From contig JAAYHT010000211.1 in NCBI GenBank assembly GCA_012735285.1, positions 1-10,660 on the forward strand: a DNA stretch of 10,660 nt. The letters are read 5' to 3'. Position numbers and translations under genes: made by a program. The stretch is from Clostridiales bacterium. Its GTDB lineage: Bacteria > Bacillota > Clostridia > Peptostreptococcales > Anaerovoracaceae. The notes under the pieces are model-generated. The model searched no databases. It worked only from the letters and a program-made list of their open reading frames with translations, and had not been told where the DNA came from. Shown here piece by piece: positions 1 through 7,398 of this stretch. Each line of letters opens with the position of its first letter. Position 1 is the first letter of the stretch.

Positions 1-95
1 TTCTTCTTGTTCCGCTTTACCGGAAGGTCTTTGTTGCTTATATTAGCAAATATCCCTTTGTCTATGTAGTTGTATAGCGTCTTTGTGCAGATCAT
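1..95 (-). mobile_element. IS30-family transposase, internal fragment
   Basis: Read on the - strand from 95 down to 1, this stretch is open without a stop and encodes about 31 residues. They begin MICTKTLYNYIDKG and continue into NKDLPVKRNKK. The CTKTLYNYID and NKDLP motifs are characteristic of IS30-family transposases, in the part between the N-terminal helix-turn-helix region and the DDE catalytic core. The reading frame runs off the left window edge, so the catalytic core would lie outside. The N-terminal part is absent: immediately beyond base 95 the sequence is dusB. No terminal inverted repeat or target-site duplication is visible at the junction, so this is not an intact IS end. It is a truncated element or an assembly join. 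The ATG at 93-95 aligns with an internal family residue and is unlikely to be a real start. Confidence 0.75.
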
Positions 96-875
96 GGCTC
101 TGAACCGGAAATTATGGCTTGGGCTGTCGAAAAGCTTGCAGATAGAGAAAACGCCATGATTGATGTTAATATGGGCTGTCCTGTTCGCAAGGTAGTGCAA
201 AATAATGAGGGTTCTGCATTGATGAAAACTCCAAAGCTGGCTGCTAAAATTGTAAAAGCCATGGTGGACGCAGAGAAAAACAGCTCAAAACAGATAGGCA
301 GAGAAGCAAAGCCTATTACTGTTAAATGTCGAATAGGCTGGGATGAAAAAAGCGTCAATATATTAGAATTTGCTAAACTCATGGAAGAAGCAGGAGCATC
401 AGCAATATGTGTCCATGCTAGAACCCGCGAACAGCTGTATAGTGGGAAAGCTGATTGGGAACTGATTAAACAAGTAAAAAAGAATGTATCTATTCCGGTA
501 ATTGGAAGTGGTGATGTCCTCTCGGCAGAAGATGCATTAAGAATGCTAGAATATACAGGATGTGACTTTGTGCTGATTGCTAGGGGTGCATTAGGAAACC
601 CTTGGATATTTAAAGAGGTAGATGCATTATATAGAGGAGAAAAGCCCCCGGCTCCACCATCCTTAGATGAAAAGGTCAAGATGATGCTAAGACATCTTAA
701 TATGCTTGTAGAAGAAAAAGGCGATGACTTGGCTGTTTTAGAAATGAGAAAACACATAGGATGGTATATTAAAGGAATAGCTGGCGCAACTGAAATTCGA
801 AGAAAAATAAATACTATAGTAAATATAAATGAGTTAAGGAATTTGTTGGAATCGCGTTTGGCTATATTGCCTTGA
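96..875 (+). pseudogene. dusB: tRNA-dihydrouridine synthase DusB, 5'-truncated
   Basis: DusB enzymes are FMN-dependent and reduce specific uridines of tRNA to dihydrouridine. Recognisable homology starts at base 96 with GSEPEIMAWAVEKL and runs 259 residues to the stop at 873-875. The catalytic-cysteine motif NMGCPVRKV is present (Cys codon 177-179). So are HARTREQLYSGKADW, the phosphate-binding region GSGDV and ARGALGNPW, and the C-terminal helical-domain motif MRKHIGWYIKGIAGATEIRRKIN. Full-length DusB is about 320 residues, so roughly 70 N-terminal residues are missing, including the APMAGVTD-type FMN-binding strand. In this frame a TAG stop lies at 75-77 and the bases before 96 belong to a transposase. 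The first ATG (114) has no ribosome binding site. The product would lack half of the flavin site and is presumably inactive if the join is real. Identity as DusB is strong; pseudogene status depends on the junction being genuine. Confidence 0.85.
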
Positions 876-900
876 CTTTTTATATGGCATGTTGTATAAT
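872..900 (+). promoter_or_regulatory. Sigma-A promoter of the greA operon
   Basis: The -35 box TTGACT (872-877) and -10 box TATAAT (895-900) are separated by exactly 17 bases. That is 11 of 12 consensus positions. The -35 box overlaps the dusB stop codon TGA (873-875). Transcription would begin near 907, giving a leader of about 105 bases before greA. This promoter makes greA and the genes behind it independent of the truncated dusB. Confidence 0.8.
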
Positions 901-924
901 ATCCCGCATATAGGCAGGCCTTAG

Positions 925-1004
925 ACATATAATTATGTATCAGAAAATATATGTACAAATATAAAAAGGGGCAACTTTGTTGGCTCCTTTGGCGGAAGTG
1001 GAGG
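925..1004 (+). promoter_or_regulatory. Structured greA leader with competing hairpins
   Basis: Three foldable elements lie between the promoter and the greA start. ACATA (925-929) can pair with TATGT (934-938). Alternatively ACATATA (925-931) can pair with TATATGT (948-954). A stronger hairpin has arms 965-975 and 979-990, a TTT loop and one bulged G at 983. Only three T residues follow its C-rich arm before GGCGG, so it is a poor intrinsic terminator. CTCC (984-987) in the 3' arm is also complementary to GGAG (1000-1003) of the greA ribosome binding site. The hairpin and sequestration of that site would therefore exclude each other. A regulatory role is inference; the pairings are visible. 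Confidence 0.4.
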
Positions 1005-1011
1005 AAAATAA

Positions 1012-1485
1012 ATGTCCGAAGTTATTTTATTAACTAAAGAAGGATATGATAAGATTGTCAGCGAGTACGACGAGCTAGTAACTGTTAAAAGAAAAGAGGT
1101 TGCTGAAAGGATAAAAGACGCCATATCTTATGGCGACATATCTGAGAATGCAGAGTATGATTCTGCAAAAAATGAGCAGGCTGAGTTAGAAGAGCAGATA
1201 ATGAAGCTCGAGTACATGATGCGTAATGCTAAAATTTTAGATGACAATGAAATATCCGATGAATATGTAAACGTAGGACTCAAAGTTAAGATTAAGGAAT
1301 TGAGTGCTGGAGAAATAATAGATTTTAGAATTGTTGGCTCTACTGAAGCCGATCCATTTGAAGGAAAAATTTCTAACGAATCAGAGGTGGGCAAGCAGCT
1401 TTTGATGAAGAAAAAAGGCGATATAGCTGAAGTTACTGTTCCCGATGGTGTAGTTAGATATGAAATATTAGATATATACAAATAG
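1012..1485 (+). CDS. greA: Transcription elongation factor GreA
   Basis: GreA enters the secondary channel of RNA polymerase and stimulates cleavage of backtracked transcripts, restarting stalled complexes. The 157-residue product has the normal family length. The N-terminal antiparallel coiled coil (about 8-75) carries the tip motif GDISENAEYD. This includes the two acidic residues D42 and E45 that help position the catalytic magnesium. The C-terminal FKBP-like domain (about 80-157) ends in VPDGVVRYEILDI, as is typical. The ATG at 1012 is preceded by GGAGG (1000-1004) with seven bases between, which fixes the start. It is the first gene of a probable greA-lysS-asnS-Gate pair operon and lies 23 bases before lysS. 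Expression is likely driven by the promoter at 872-900 and may be modulated by the leader. Confidence 0.97.
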   Translation: MSEVILLTKEGYDKIVSEYDELVTVKRKEVAERIKDAISYGDISENAEYDSAKNEQAELEEQIMKLEYMMRNAKILDDNEISDEYVNVGLKVKIKELSAGEIIDFRIVGSTEADPFEGKISNESEVGKQLLMKKKGDIAEVTVPDGVVRYEILDIYK

Positions 1486-1508
1486 ATAATCTGGAAGGAA
1501 GAACAAAG

Positions 1509-3002
1509 ATGAACGATGAAAACTTAAATTTAGCCGACTACGAACAAGAATTGAGTGAACAGAGAAGAATTAGAAGAGAAAAACTTGCAAAGTTACAGGA
1601 GATGGGTAGAAATCCATACTTAATTGAAAATTGGGATGTTACTCATCATAGCGGGTATATTAAGGAAAACTTTGAAGCGATGGAAGGCAAACAGGTGTCC
1701 ATGGCTGGTAAGATTATGGCTAAAAGGCAGATGGGGAAAGCCTCTTTCATCGACATCCAGGACAAAGAAGGAAGAATACAAGTTTATGTTCGCCAGGACG
1801 CTATAAGCAAGGAAGAATATGAAATATTCTTAACCTATGACTTAGGAGATATTGTAGGAATCGTTGGCGAGGTATTTAAGACTAAGTATGGAGAAATTTC
1901 TGTAAAGGCCACTGAATTGGTCTTACTTACTAAAGCCTTGCAGCCATTACCAGACAAATGGCATGGGTTAAAGGACCCTGATCTTAGGTATAGGCAAAGA
2001 TATGTTGACCTAATAGTGAATCCTGAAGTCAAAGAAACCTTTATCCTTCGCTCTAATATTATCAAAGAGATTAGAAAGTTTCTTGAAGGCAGAGGTTTCT
2101 TAGAGGTGGACACGCCTATACTGACAACCATTGCAGGCGGAGCAAATGCAAGACCCTTCTCGACCCATCACAACACCTTAGATATTGAAATGAAGCTTAG
2201 AATCTCTAACGAGCTCTACCTCAAGAGATTAATAGTAGGTGGGCTAGACCGCGTCTATGAGATGGGCAAGATGTTCCGCAATGAAGGAATGGATAAGAAC
2301 CACAACCCTGAATTCACATCAATGGAACTATACCAGGCATATGGCAATATGGAAGATATGATAGATATAACAGAGAACCTAATATCAACTGTTGCAAAGA
2401 ATGTGCTTGGTACTATGGTAATTGAATATCAAGGCAGAACTTTCGACCTAACTCCACCCTGGACACGCCTAAGTATGCAGGATGCGGTTAAGAAGTGGGT
2501 TGGAGTAGACTTTGATACAATTAATACGGACGAAGAAGCGAGACAAGTAGCCAAGAAGTATAATATAGAAGATGCAGACAAGCTTACAAGAGGTGAAATC
2601 ATCGCTGAGCTCTTTGAAGAATATTGTGAAGAATTCTTAGATGGTCCGATTTTCATAACAGGCCATCCTGTAGAAATTTCGCCTCTAGCTAAGAGAGCTC
2701 CTAAGGATCCAAGAATTACAAGGCGTTTTGAAGCCTATATTAATACATGGGAAGTTGCAAATGCCTTTTCAGAGCTTAACGATCCTATTGATCAATATAA
2801 TAGGTTTAAAGAACAGCAGGCTCAACTAGAGGCTGGCGATCACGAGGCTCATCCGATGGATGAAGACTATGTTAATGCACTTGAAGTTGGACTTCCTCCA
2901 ACCGGGGGGTTGGGAATAGGTATTGACCGTGTAATTATGCTATTAACTAATGCACCTTCAATTCGAGACATAATATTATTCCCCACAATGAAGCCACTTT
3001 AA
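1509..3002 (+). CDS. lysS: Lysyl-tRNA synthetase, class II
   Basis: LysS charges tRNA-Lys with lysine in the cytoplasm using ATP. The 497 residues match the usual bacterial length. After an N-terminal helical extension comes an OB-fold anticodon-binding domain from about residue 63 (VSMAGKIMAKRQMGKASF). The class IIb catalytic domain follows. It has the GGANARPFSTHHN substrate loop, motif 2 at FRNEGMDKNHNPEFT (F256-R257-N258-E259), the PVEISPLAKRAP region, and motif 3 at GLGIGIDR (R474). No catalytic segment is missing. The ribosome binding site GGAAGGAAG (1493-1501) lies seven bases before ATG 1509. Its position after dusB and greA matches the dusB-lysS linkage known in Firmicutes. asnS begins 16 bases downstream, so the two synthetases are probably co-transcribed. 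Confidence 0.97.
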   Translation: MNDENLNLADYEQELSEQRRIRREKLAKLQEMGRNPYLIENWDVTHHSGYIKENFEAMEGKQVSMAGKIMAKRQMGKASFIDIQDKEGRIQVYVRQDAISKEEYEIFLTYDLGDIVGIVGEVFKTKYGEISVKATELVLLTKALQPLPDKWHGLKDPDLRYRQRYVDLIVNPEVKETFILRSNIIKEIRKFLEGRGFLEVDTPILTTIAGGANARPFSTHHNTLDIEMKLRISNELYLKRLIVGGLDRVYEMGKMFRNEGMDKNHNPEFTSMELYQAYGNMEDMIDITENLISTVAKNVLGTMVIEYQGRTFDLTPPWTRLSMQDAVKKWVGVDFDTINTDEEARQVAKKYNIEDADKLTRGEIIAELFEEYCEEFLDGPIFITGHPVEISPLAKRAPKDPRITRRFEAYINTWEVANAFSELNDPIDQYNRFKEQQAQLEAGDHEAHPMDEDYVNALEVGLPPTGGLGIGIDRVIMLLTNAPSIRDIILFPTMKPL

Positions 3003-3018
3003 TAAACAGAGGAGAGCT

Positions 3019-4413
3019 ATGAAAGACATATTGATAAAAGAGATTTATAATGATCCTAGTAAATATGCGGACAAAGAAATATGCGTTAGAGGTTGGGTGC
3101 GCACAAATAGACACTCCAATAAATTTGGGTTTATAGAACTAAATGACGGTAGCTGCTTTAAATCGATACAGGTTGTTTATGAAGAGGAAAATCTAGATAA
3201 TTTCAATGAGATAACCAAGATTTATGTAGCTTCTGGAATATGTGTGGTAGGTACTTTAGTACTGACACCCGAGGCAAAACAACCCTTTGAGATAAAGGCT
3301 GCTTCAGTATCTATCGAGGCGCACTCAGATCCTGACTACCCTTTGCAGAAAAAAAGACACAGTTTCGAGTTCTTAAGAGAGATAGCTCATCTAAGACCTA
3401 GAAGCAATACTTTTTCTGCTGTTTTTAGAGTTAGATCTATAGTAGCATATGCTATTCATAAATTCTTTCAAGAAAACGGTTTCGTCTATGTCCACACTCC
3501 TATCATCACAGGAAGTGATGCAGAGGGTGCAGGCGACATGTTCCGTGTAACCACCTTGGATTTAAACAACCTACCCAAAAATGAAAAGGGAGAAGTTGAT
3601 TTTACTAAGGATTTCTTTGGCAAAGAAACAAACTTAACAGTTAGCGGCCAGCTGGAAGGAGAGGCCTATGCGTTAGCATTCCGTAAGATTTATACTTTTG
3701 GACCTACTTTCCGTGCGGAAAACTCCAATACTGCAAGGCATGCTTCTGAGTTTTGGATGATTGAACCAGAGATTGCCTTTGCTGATTTAGCCGATAACAT
3801 GGAATTAGCCGAAGATATGATTAAATATTTAATTCAATATACTTTAGAACATGCCCCTGATGAGATGGCATTCTTCAATCAGTTTATAGATAAGGATCTA
3901 TTTAATCGCTTACACAATATCCTTGAATCAGGATTTGAGAGAATAACATATACCAAGGCTATAGAACTACTTAAAGAATCGGGACAGGAATTCCAGTATC
4001 CTGTTGAATGGGGAATGGATCTTCAGACAGAACACGAAAGATATATTACGGAAAAGATCTATAAAAAGCCTGTTTTTGTTACTGATTATCCCAAGGACAT
4101 AAAAGCGTTCTATATGCGTATAAATGAGGATAATAAGACTGTGGCAGCTATGGATCTATTAGTTCCCGGTGTTGGAGAAATCATAGGGGGCAGCCAGAGA
4201 GAGGAAAGATACGACGTTCTTTTAAAGCGTGTCCATGAGATGGGATTAAAAGAAGAAGAGTATGGCTGGTATTTGGACCTTAGAAAATATGGTGGAGTTA
4301 AACACGCCGGATATGGCCTCGGGTTTGAAAGATTCATAATGTATATAACTGGCATGTCAAATATCAGAGATGTTATTCCATTTCCTAGAACGCCTAGGTC
4401 TGCAGATTTTTAA
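3019..4413 (+). CDS. asnS: Asparaginyl-tRNA synthetase
   Basis: AsnS attaches asparagine directly to tRNA-Asn. The protein has 464 residues, about the length of the E. coli enzyme. An N-terminal OB-fold (about 18-105, with VRGWVRTNRHSNKFGFIEL) is followed by the class IIb catalytic core. Visible motifs are TGSDAEGAGDMFRVTT, LTVSGQLEGEAYA, motif 2 FRAENSNTARHASEFWMIEPE shortened here to its core at F231-E234, GVGEIIGGSQREERYD, and motif 3 at GYGLGFER (R438). The ending NIRDVIPFPRTPRSADF is typical. The asparagine-type motifs NSNTARH and the GGSQRE segment separate it from AspRS. AGAGGAGAG (3008-3016) just before ATG 3019 is the ribosome binding site. A dedicated AsnRS suggests the organism does not depend solely on the GatCAB transamidation route for Asn-tRNA. 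The next gene starts 14 bases after the stop. Confidence 0.96.
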   Translation: MKDILIKEIYNDPSKYADKEICVRGWVRTNRHSNKFGFIELNDGSCFKSIQVVYEEENLDNFNEITKIYVASGICVVGTLVLTPEAKQPFEIKAASVSIEAHSDPDYPLQKKRHSFEFLREIAHLRPRSNTFSAVFRVRSIVAYAIHKFFQENGFVYVHTPIITGSDAEGAGDMFRVTTLDLNNLPKNEKGEVDFTKDFFGKETNLTVSGQLEGEAYALAFRKIYTFGPTFRAENSNTARHASEFWMIEPEIAFADLADNMELAEDMIKYLIQYTLEHAPDEMAFFNQFIDKDLFNRLHNILESGFERITYTKAIELLKESGQEFQYPVEWGMDLQTEHERYITEKIYKKPVFVTDYPKDIKAFYMRINEDNKTVAAMDLLVPGVGEIIGGSQREERYDVLLKRVHEMGLKEEEYGWYLDLRKYGGVKHAGYGLGFERFIMYITGMSNIRDVIPFPRTPRSADF

Positions 4414-4427
4414 ACACAGAGAGAAAT

Positions 4428-4862
4428 ATGAGTTTACTTGCAAATACAATAAAAGATGGATTTATAAAGGCATTAAAGACCACCGCTACATTGATGAAGG
4501 TGGTTTTGCCTGTTTATGCTATTGTTGTATTGTTAAAATACTCGCCTGTAATGCCTTTGCTCGAACAACTATTTCAATCTAGCATGGGTATCTATAACTT
4601 GCCGGGAGAGGCAGTAGTTCCTTTGATCGCAGGAGTCTTTACAGATGAATATGGTACTATTGCAGCCACAAGACAGTTCGACTTCGACAGTCTTCAGATT
4701 ACAACAATAGCAATGATCTGCCTGGTATTTCACTCTATACCAGTAGAGTATGCGTTGAGTAGGAAAATAGGGTTGCCTGCGGGAAAGCTGGTGCTGTATA
4801 GATTGATAATGGCCATCATAATTGGCCTTATAACCGCCTGGATTGGAGGGCTCTTTCTATGA
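4428..4862 (+). CDS. Nucleoside-recognition (Gate) domain membrane protein, first of a pair
   Basis: This is a 144-residue hydrophobic protein resembling the nucleoside-recognition/Gate family, whose members include SpmA/SpmB and parts of FeoB and nucleoside transporters. Membrane segments are visible at about 20-38, 55-70, 90-107 and 121-143. Between them lies GEAVVPLIAGVFTDEYG and then CLVFHSIPVEYALSRKIG. The His-Ser-x-Pro-x-Glu motif after a membrane helix is typical of the family. No transported substrate can be deduced. The ribosome binding site is weak (AGAGAG near 4418-4423). Together with the 14-base gap after asnS, this suggests translation coupled to the upstream gene. It overlaps the next gene by four bases (ATGA, 4859-4862), implying a stoichiometric two-subunit complex. 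It could be a SpmA-like sporulation protein, but the sequence does not decide this. Confidence 0.8.
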   Translation: MSLLANTIKDGFIKALKTTATLMKVVLPVYAIVVLLKYSPVMPLLEQLFQSSMGIYNLPGEAVVPLIAGVFTDEYGTIAATRQFDFDSLQITTIAMICLVFHSIPVEYALSRKIGLPAGKLVLYRLIMAIIIGLITAWIGGLFL

Positions 4863-5335
4863 CGGCATCTTTTTCAACAATTGTTAGCGAGTTTTTCTTT
4901 GGATCTATCAGTACTATTATCAGCGTATTGAAGGTTTTAATCCCGCTAATGATTATTATTGAAATCCTACAGGTATACAATGTGATGCAGAAGCTTTCTA
5001 AGAAGCTAGCCTCAATCACAAAACTTCTAGGCATGAGCCCACCGGCAATCCTGCCCTTGCTAGTTGCTATTGTAATGGGCGTTACATATGGTGCAGGAAC
5101 ACTGATGGAAATGAACAAAGTAAACCCAATACCCAAAAAGGACTATGTTTTAATTGCTGTATTCTTTTTCATATGTCATGGAATTATAGAAACATCCGCT
5201 ATATGGGCAGCGGCAGGCGCAAATCTTATAATTATTTCAGTCGGTAGGCTTGTATACGCCTTTATAGTAACCATGATAGTAGGACGTTTACCCATTTTTT
5301 ATAATCATAAGAGCTTTAAGGATCTAAATGACTAA
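4859..5335 (+). CDS. Nucleoside-recognition (Gate) domain membrane protein, second of a pair
   Basis: This is a 158-residue membrane protein of the same broad Gate class as its upstream neighbour. Hydrophobic segments lie at about 12-40 (with FFGSISTIISVLKVLIPLMI), 58-78 (PPAILPLLVAIVMGVTYGAG), 94-120 (DYVLIAVFFFICHGIIETSA) and 123-146. The CHGIIETSA segment is the counterpart of the CLVFHSIPVE motif in the first protein. The pair therefore looks like two halves of one symmetric permease-like unit. The start ATG (4859) overlaps the preceding stop TGA, so translation is coupled; no separate strong ribosome binding site is evident. The C-terminal tail from about 147 is polar. It is the last gene before a new promoter. 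The function is unknown: family membership is likely, a substrate is not inferable. Confidence 0.78.
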   Translation: MTASFSTIVSEFFFGSISTIISVLKVLIPLMIIIEILQVYNVMQKLSKKLASITKLLGMSPPAILPLLVAIVMGVTYGAGTLMEMNKVNPIPKKDYVLIAVFFFICHGIIETSAIWAAAGANLIIISVGRLVYAFIVTMIVGRLPIFYNHKSFKDLND

Positions 5336-5342
5336 AAACATT

Positions 5343-5371
5343 TTGCCTTTTTAAGCTGACAATGATATAAT
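5343..5371 (+). promoter_or_regulatory. Sigma-A promoter of the EF-G-like gene, extended -10
   Basis: The -35 box is TTGCCT (5343-5348), matching four of six consensus bases. The -10 box is a perfect TATAAT (5366-5371), 17 bases away. TG at 5363-5364, one base before the -10 box, makes it an extended -10, which compensates for the weak -35. The start point would be near 5378. No terminator lies between the preceding gene and this promoter, so read-through from the greA operon is also possible. Confidence 0.75.
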
Positions 5372-5379
5372 TTCAATGC

Positions 5380-5399
5380 TATGGTGAAAATTCGCCATA
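5380..5399 (+). promoter_or_regulatory. Hairpin at the 5' end of the EF-G-like mRNA
   Basis: TATGGTG (5380-5386) pairs with CGCCATA (5393-5399) around the loop AAAATT. This gives a seven-base-pair stem with one G-T wobble. It falls at or within a few bases of the predicted transcription start. The ribosome binding site AGGAGG (5413-5418) is left free. Such a 5'-terminal stem could protect the mRNA from decay; that role is inferred. Confidence 0.4.
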
Positions 5400-5426
5400 A
5401 GACACAAAAATTAGGAGGGCGCTTAA

Positions 5427-7382
5427 ATGAAAAGCTACACTAGTGACAAGATTAGAAATGTCGCACTTGTTGGGCATGGAGGGTGTGGTAAAACCACATT
5501 AATAGAGGCCGCATTATTAACTACAGGCGTGATTAAAAGAATCGGGAGAGTAGAAGATGGAAATACCGTATCAGACTACGACAAAATGGAGATAGAAAAA
5601 GGTTATTCTATCAGTGCTTCTATAGTTCCTGTCGAATACAACAAAGTTAAGATTAACTTTATAGATACACCGGGATATTTTGATTTTGTTGGCGAAGTTA
5701 ATTCAGCACTGCGTGCCTGTGAAGCTGCGGTTATCGTAGTTGACGCCTCCTCCGGAATTCAGGTAGGGACAGAAAAGGCTTGGGAATCCTGCAGAGACAA
5801 CAATATTCCAACTTTTTTTGCGATAAATAAAACAGATAAGGAAAATGTTGATGTTGATCAGGTAATTGAAGACCTCCGAGATAAATTTAGCACTTCTATT
5901 GTTAACCTTACAGATCCTATAGAAGGTGACTTAAAGGAAAGCTTGACAGAGGCTGTAGCGGAAAGCGACGAAGAGCTTTTAGAAAAATATTTTAATGGTG
6001 AAGAATTTACTGATGAAGAATTTAATCTCGGGTTATTGAAAGGTATAGCGTCTCGTTCAATTTTCCCACTTGTAACATGCTGTGCAATAAATAATGAAGG
6101 CATTAAGGAATTGTTAGATACTTTGGTGAAGTATGCACCTTCTCCAGTTGATTTCCCGGAGCACGAAGGTGTTGATAAGGAAGGCGAAAAGCTAGTAAGA
6201 AAATGTAACTCAGGTGAACCTACATCTGCCTTTGTATTTAAGACAATTGCAGACCCCTTTGTAGGAAAAATCTCATTGATAAAAGTAATGTCGGGTAAGT
6301 TAAGCTCAGGTTCAGAACTCTACAATACTAGAACTGACAGAGGTGAAAAGCTGGGCACCCTATTCTTCCTAAGAGGAAAAACTCAGGCAGAAGCTTCAAC
6401 CGTTGAGGCGGGAGATATTGTAGCCGCATCAAAACTCCAAAACACTCAGACGGGAGATACTCTTTGCGATAAATCGAACTATATCAAGTATCCACCGGTA
6501 GAATTCCCAGCACCAAGCTTATTTATGGCAGTTGAACCAAAAGCTAAGGGCGATGAGGAGAAGATAAGCTCAGGATTGGGTAAACTCTTAGAAGAGGATC
6601 CATCATTTACTGTGCAAAGAAATGTTGAAACCCACCAGACCCTTATCGGTGGACAGGGTGAGATTCAAATAGGAATTATAGTCTCCAAGATGAAGGAAAG
6701 ATATGGTGTAGATGTAGTTTTAACTGATCCGAAGGTTCCATATAGGGAAACCATAAAAGGCAAATCCGATGTACAAGGAAAGCATAAGAAGCAAACTGGA
6801 GGAGCAGGTCAATACGGAGACGTTCATATTCGTTTCTCGCCATCACAAGAAGAATTCGAATTCTCTGAAGAAATCTTTGGTGGAGCGGTACCTAAAAACT
6901 ACATTCCAGCAGTTGAAAAAGGCTTAAGAGAAAGTATGGAAAAAGGCCCCTTAGCTGGATATCCCGTAGTAAATATTAAAGCTGTATTGTATGACGGATC
7001 TTACCATGACGTAGACTCAAACGAAATGGCGTTTAAGATAGCTGCTTCCCTCGCATTTAAAAAGGGTATTATGGAAGCCACCCCAGTACTATTAGAGCCC
7101 GTTATGAAAGTTGAGATATTGGTACCAGAAGAGTATATGGGCGATGTTATGGGAGATTTAAATAAACGCAGAGGAAAGATCCTAGGAATGGAACCTCAAT
7201 CTGATGGAAAACAAAAAATCATAGCAGAAGTACCTCAGGAAGAGATGTTTAAATATGCTATAGTACTGAGGTCCATGACACAGGCTAGAGGCAGCTTTAC
7301 AATGGAATTTGAAAGATATGAAGAAGTTCCACCTCACCTGGCAGAAAAGGTTATAGCTCAAGCGAAGAAGGACGAAGAATAG
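5427..7382 (+). CDS. Elongation factor G-like GTPase (EF-G paralogue), short G' region
   Basis: The 651-residue product has EF-G domain architecture but belongs to the paralogous EF-G-like group rather than canonical FusA. The P-loop is GHGGCGKTT (16-24), not AHIDAGKT. Switch I reads VSDYDKMEIEKGYSIS, with KGYS in place of RGIT. Other G motifs are DTPG (80-83), NKTD (134-137) and CCAINNEGI (about 218-226). Domain II lies at about 255-350, III at 365-440, IV at 445-560 and V at 565-640. The domain IV tip motif YHDVDSNE keeps the conserved histidine (H527), so ribosome binding at the A site is plausible. Between VNLTDPI (159-165) and ESLTEAVAESDEELLEKY, about 35-40 residues of the usual G' subdomain seem absent, which explains the short length. 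AGGAGG (5413-5418) fixes the ATG. The role is uncertain; EF-G paralogues can act in translation or under stress. Confidence 0.92.
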   Translation: MKSYTSDKIRNVALVGHGGCGKTTLIEAALLTTGVIKRIGRVEDGNTVSDYDKMEIEKGYSISASIVPVEYNKVKINFIDTPGYFDFVGEVNSALRACEAAVIVVDASSGIQVGTEKAWESCRDNNIPTFFAINKTDKENVDVDQVIEDLRDKFSTSIVNLTDPIEGDLKESLTEAVAESDEELLEKYFNGEEFTDEEFNLGLLKGIASRSIFPLVTCCAINNEGIKELLDTLVKYAPSPVDFPEHEGVDKEGEKLVRKCNSGEPTSAFVFKTIADPFVGKISLIKVMSGKLSSGSELYNTRTDRGEKLGTLFFLRGKTQAEASTVEAGDIVAASKLQNTQTGDTLCDKSNYIKYPPVEFPAPSLFMAVEPKAKGDEEKISSGLGKLLEEDPSFTVQRNVETHQTLIGGQGEIQIGIIVSKMKERYGVDVVLTDPKVPYRETIKGKSDVQGKHKKQTGGAGQYGDVHIRFSPSQEEFEFSEEIFGGAVPKNYIPAVEKGLRESMEKGPLAGYPVVNIKAVLYDGSYHDVDSNEMAFKIAASLAFKKGIMEATPVLLEPVMKVEILVPEEYMGDVMGDLNKRRGKILGMEPQSDGKQKIIAEVPQEEMFKYAIVLRSMTQARGSFTMEFERYEEVPPHLAEKVIAQAKKDEE

Positions 7383-7398
7383 TAATAGTTAAAGATAG

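Noticed and set aside
92..958. Long open frame on the - strand across dusB
   Set aside because: It is the antisense of the conserved DusB frame, has a low-complexity Ser/Leu-rich translation without recognisable motifs, and shows no ribosome binding site.
901..1011. T-box riboswitch before the synthetase operon
   Set aside because: The diagnostic AGGGTGGNACCGCG antiterminator element is absent and the leader precedes greA, not a synthetase.
4370..4582. Small + strand open frame overlapping the asnS end and the first Gate gene
   Set aside because: It is out of frame with two well-supported genes and lacks a start signal or homology.
5333..5356. AAAAA/TTTTT inverted repeat after the second Gate gene as a terminator
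   Set aside because: The stem is five A-T pairs only and overlaps the -35 region of the next promoter; it is too weak to terminate.
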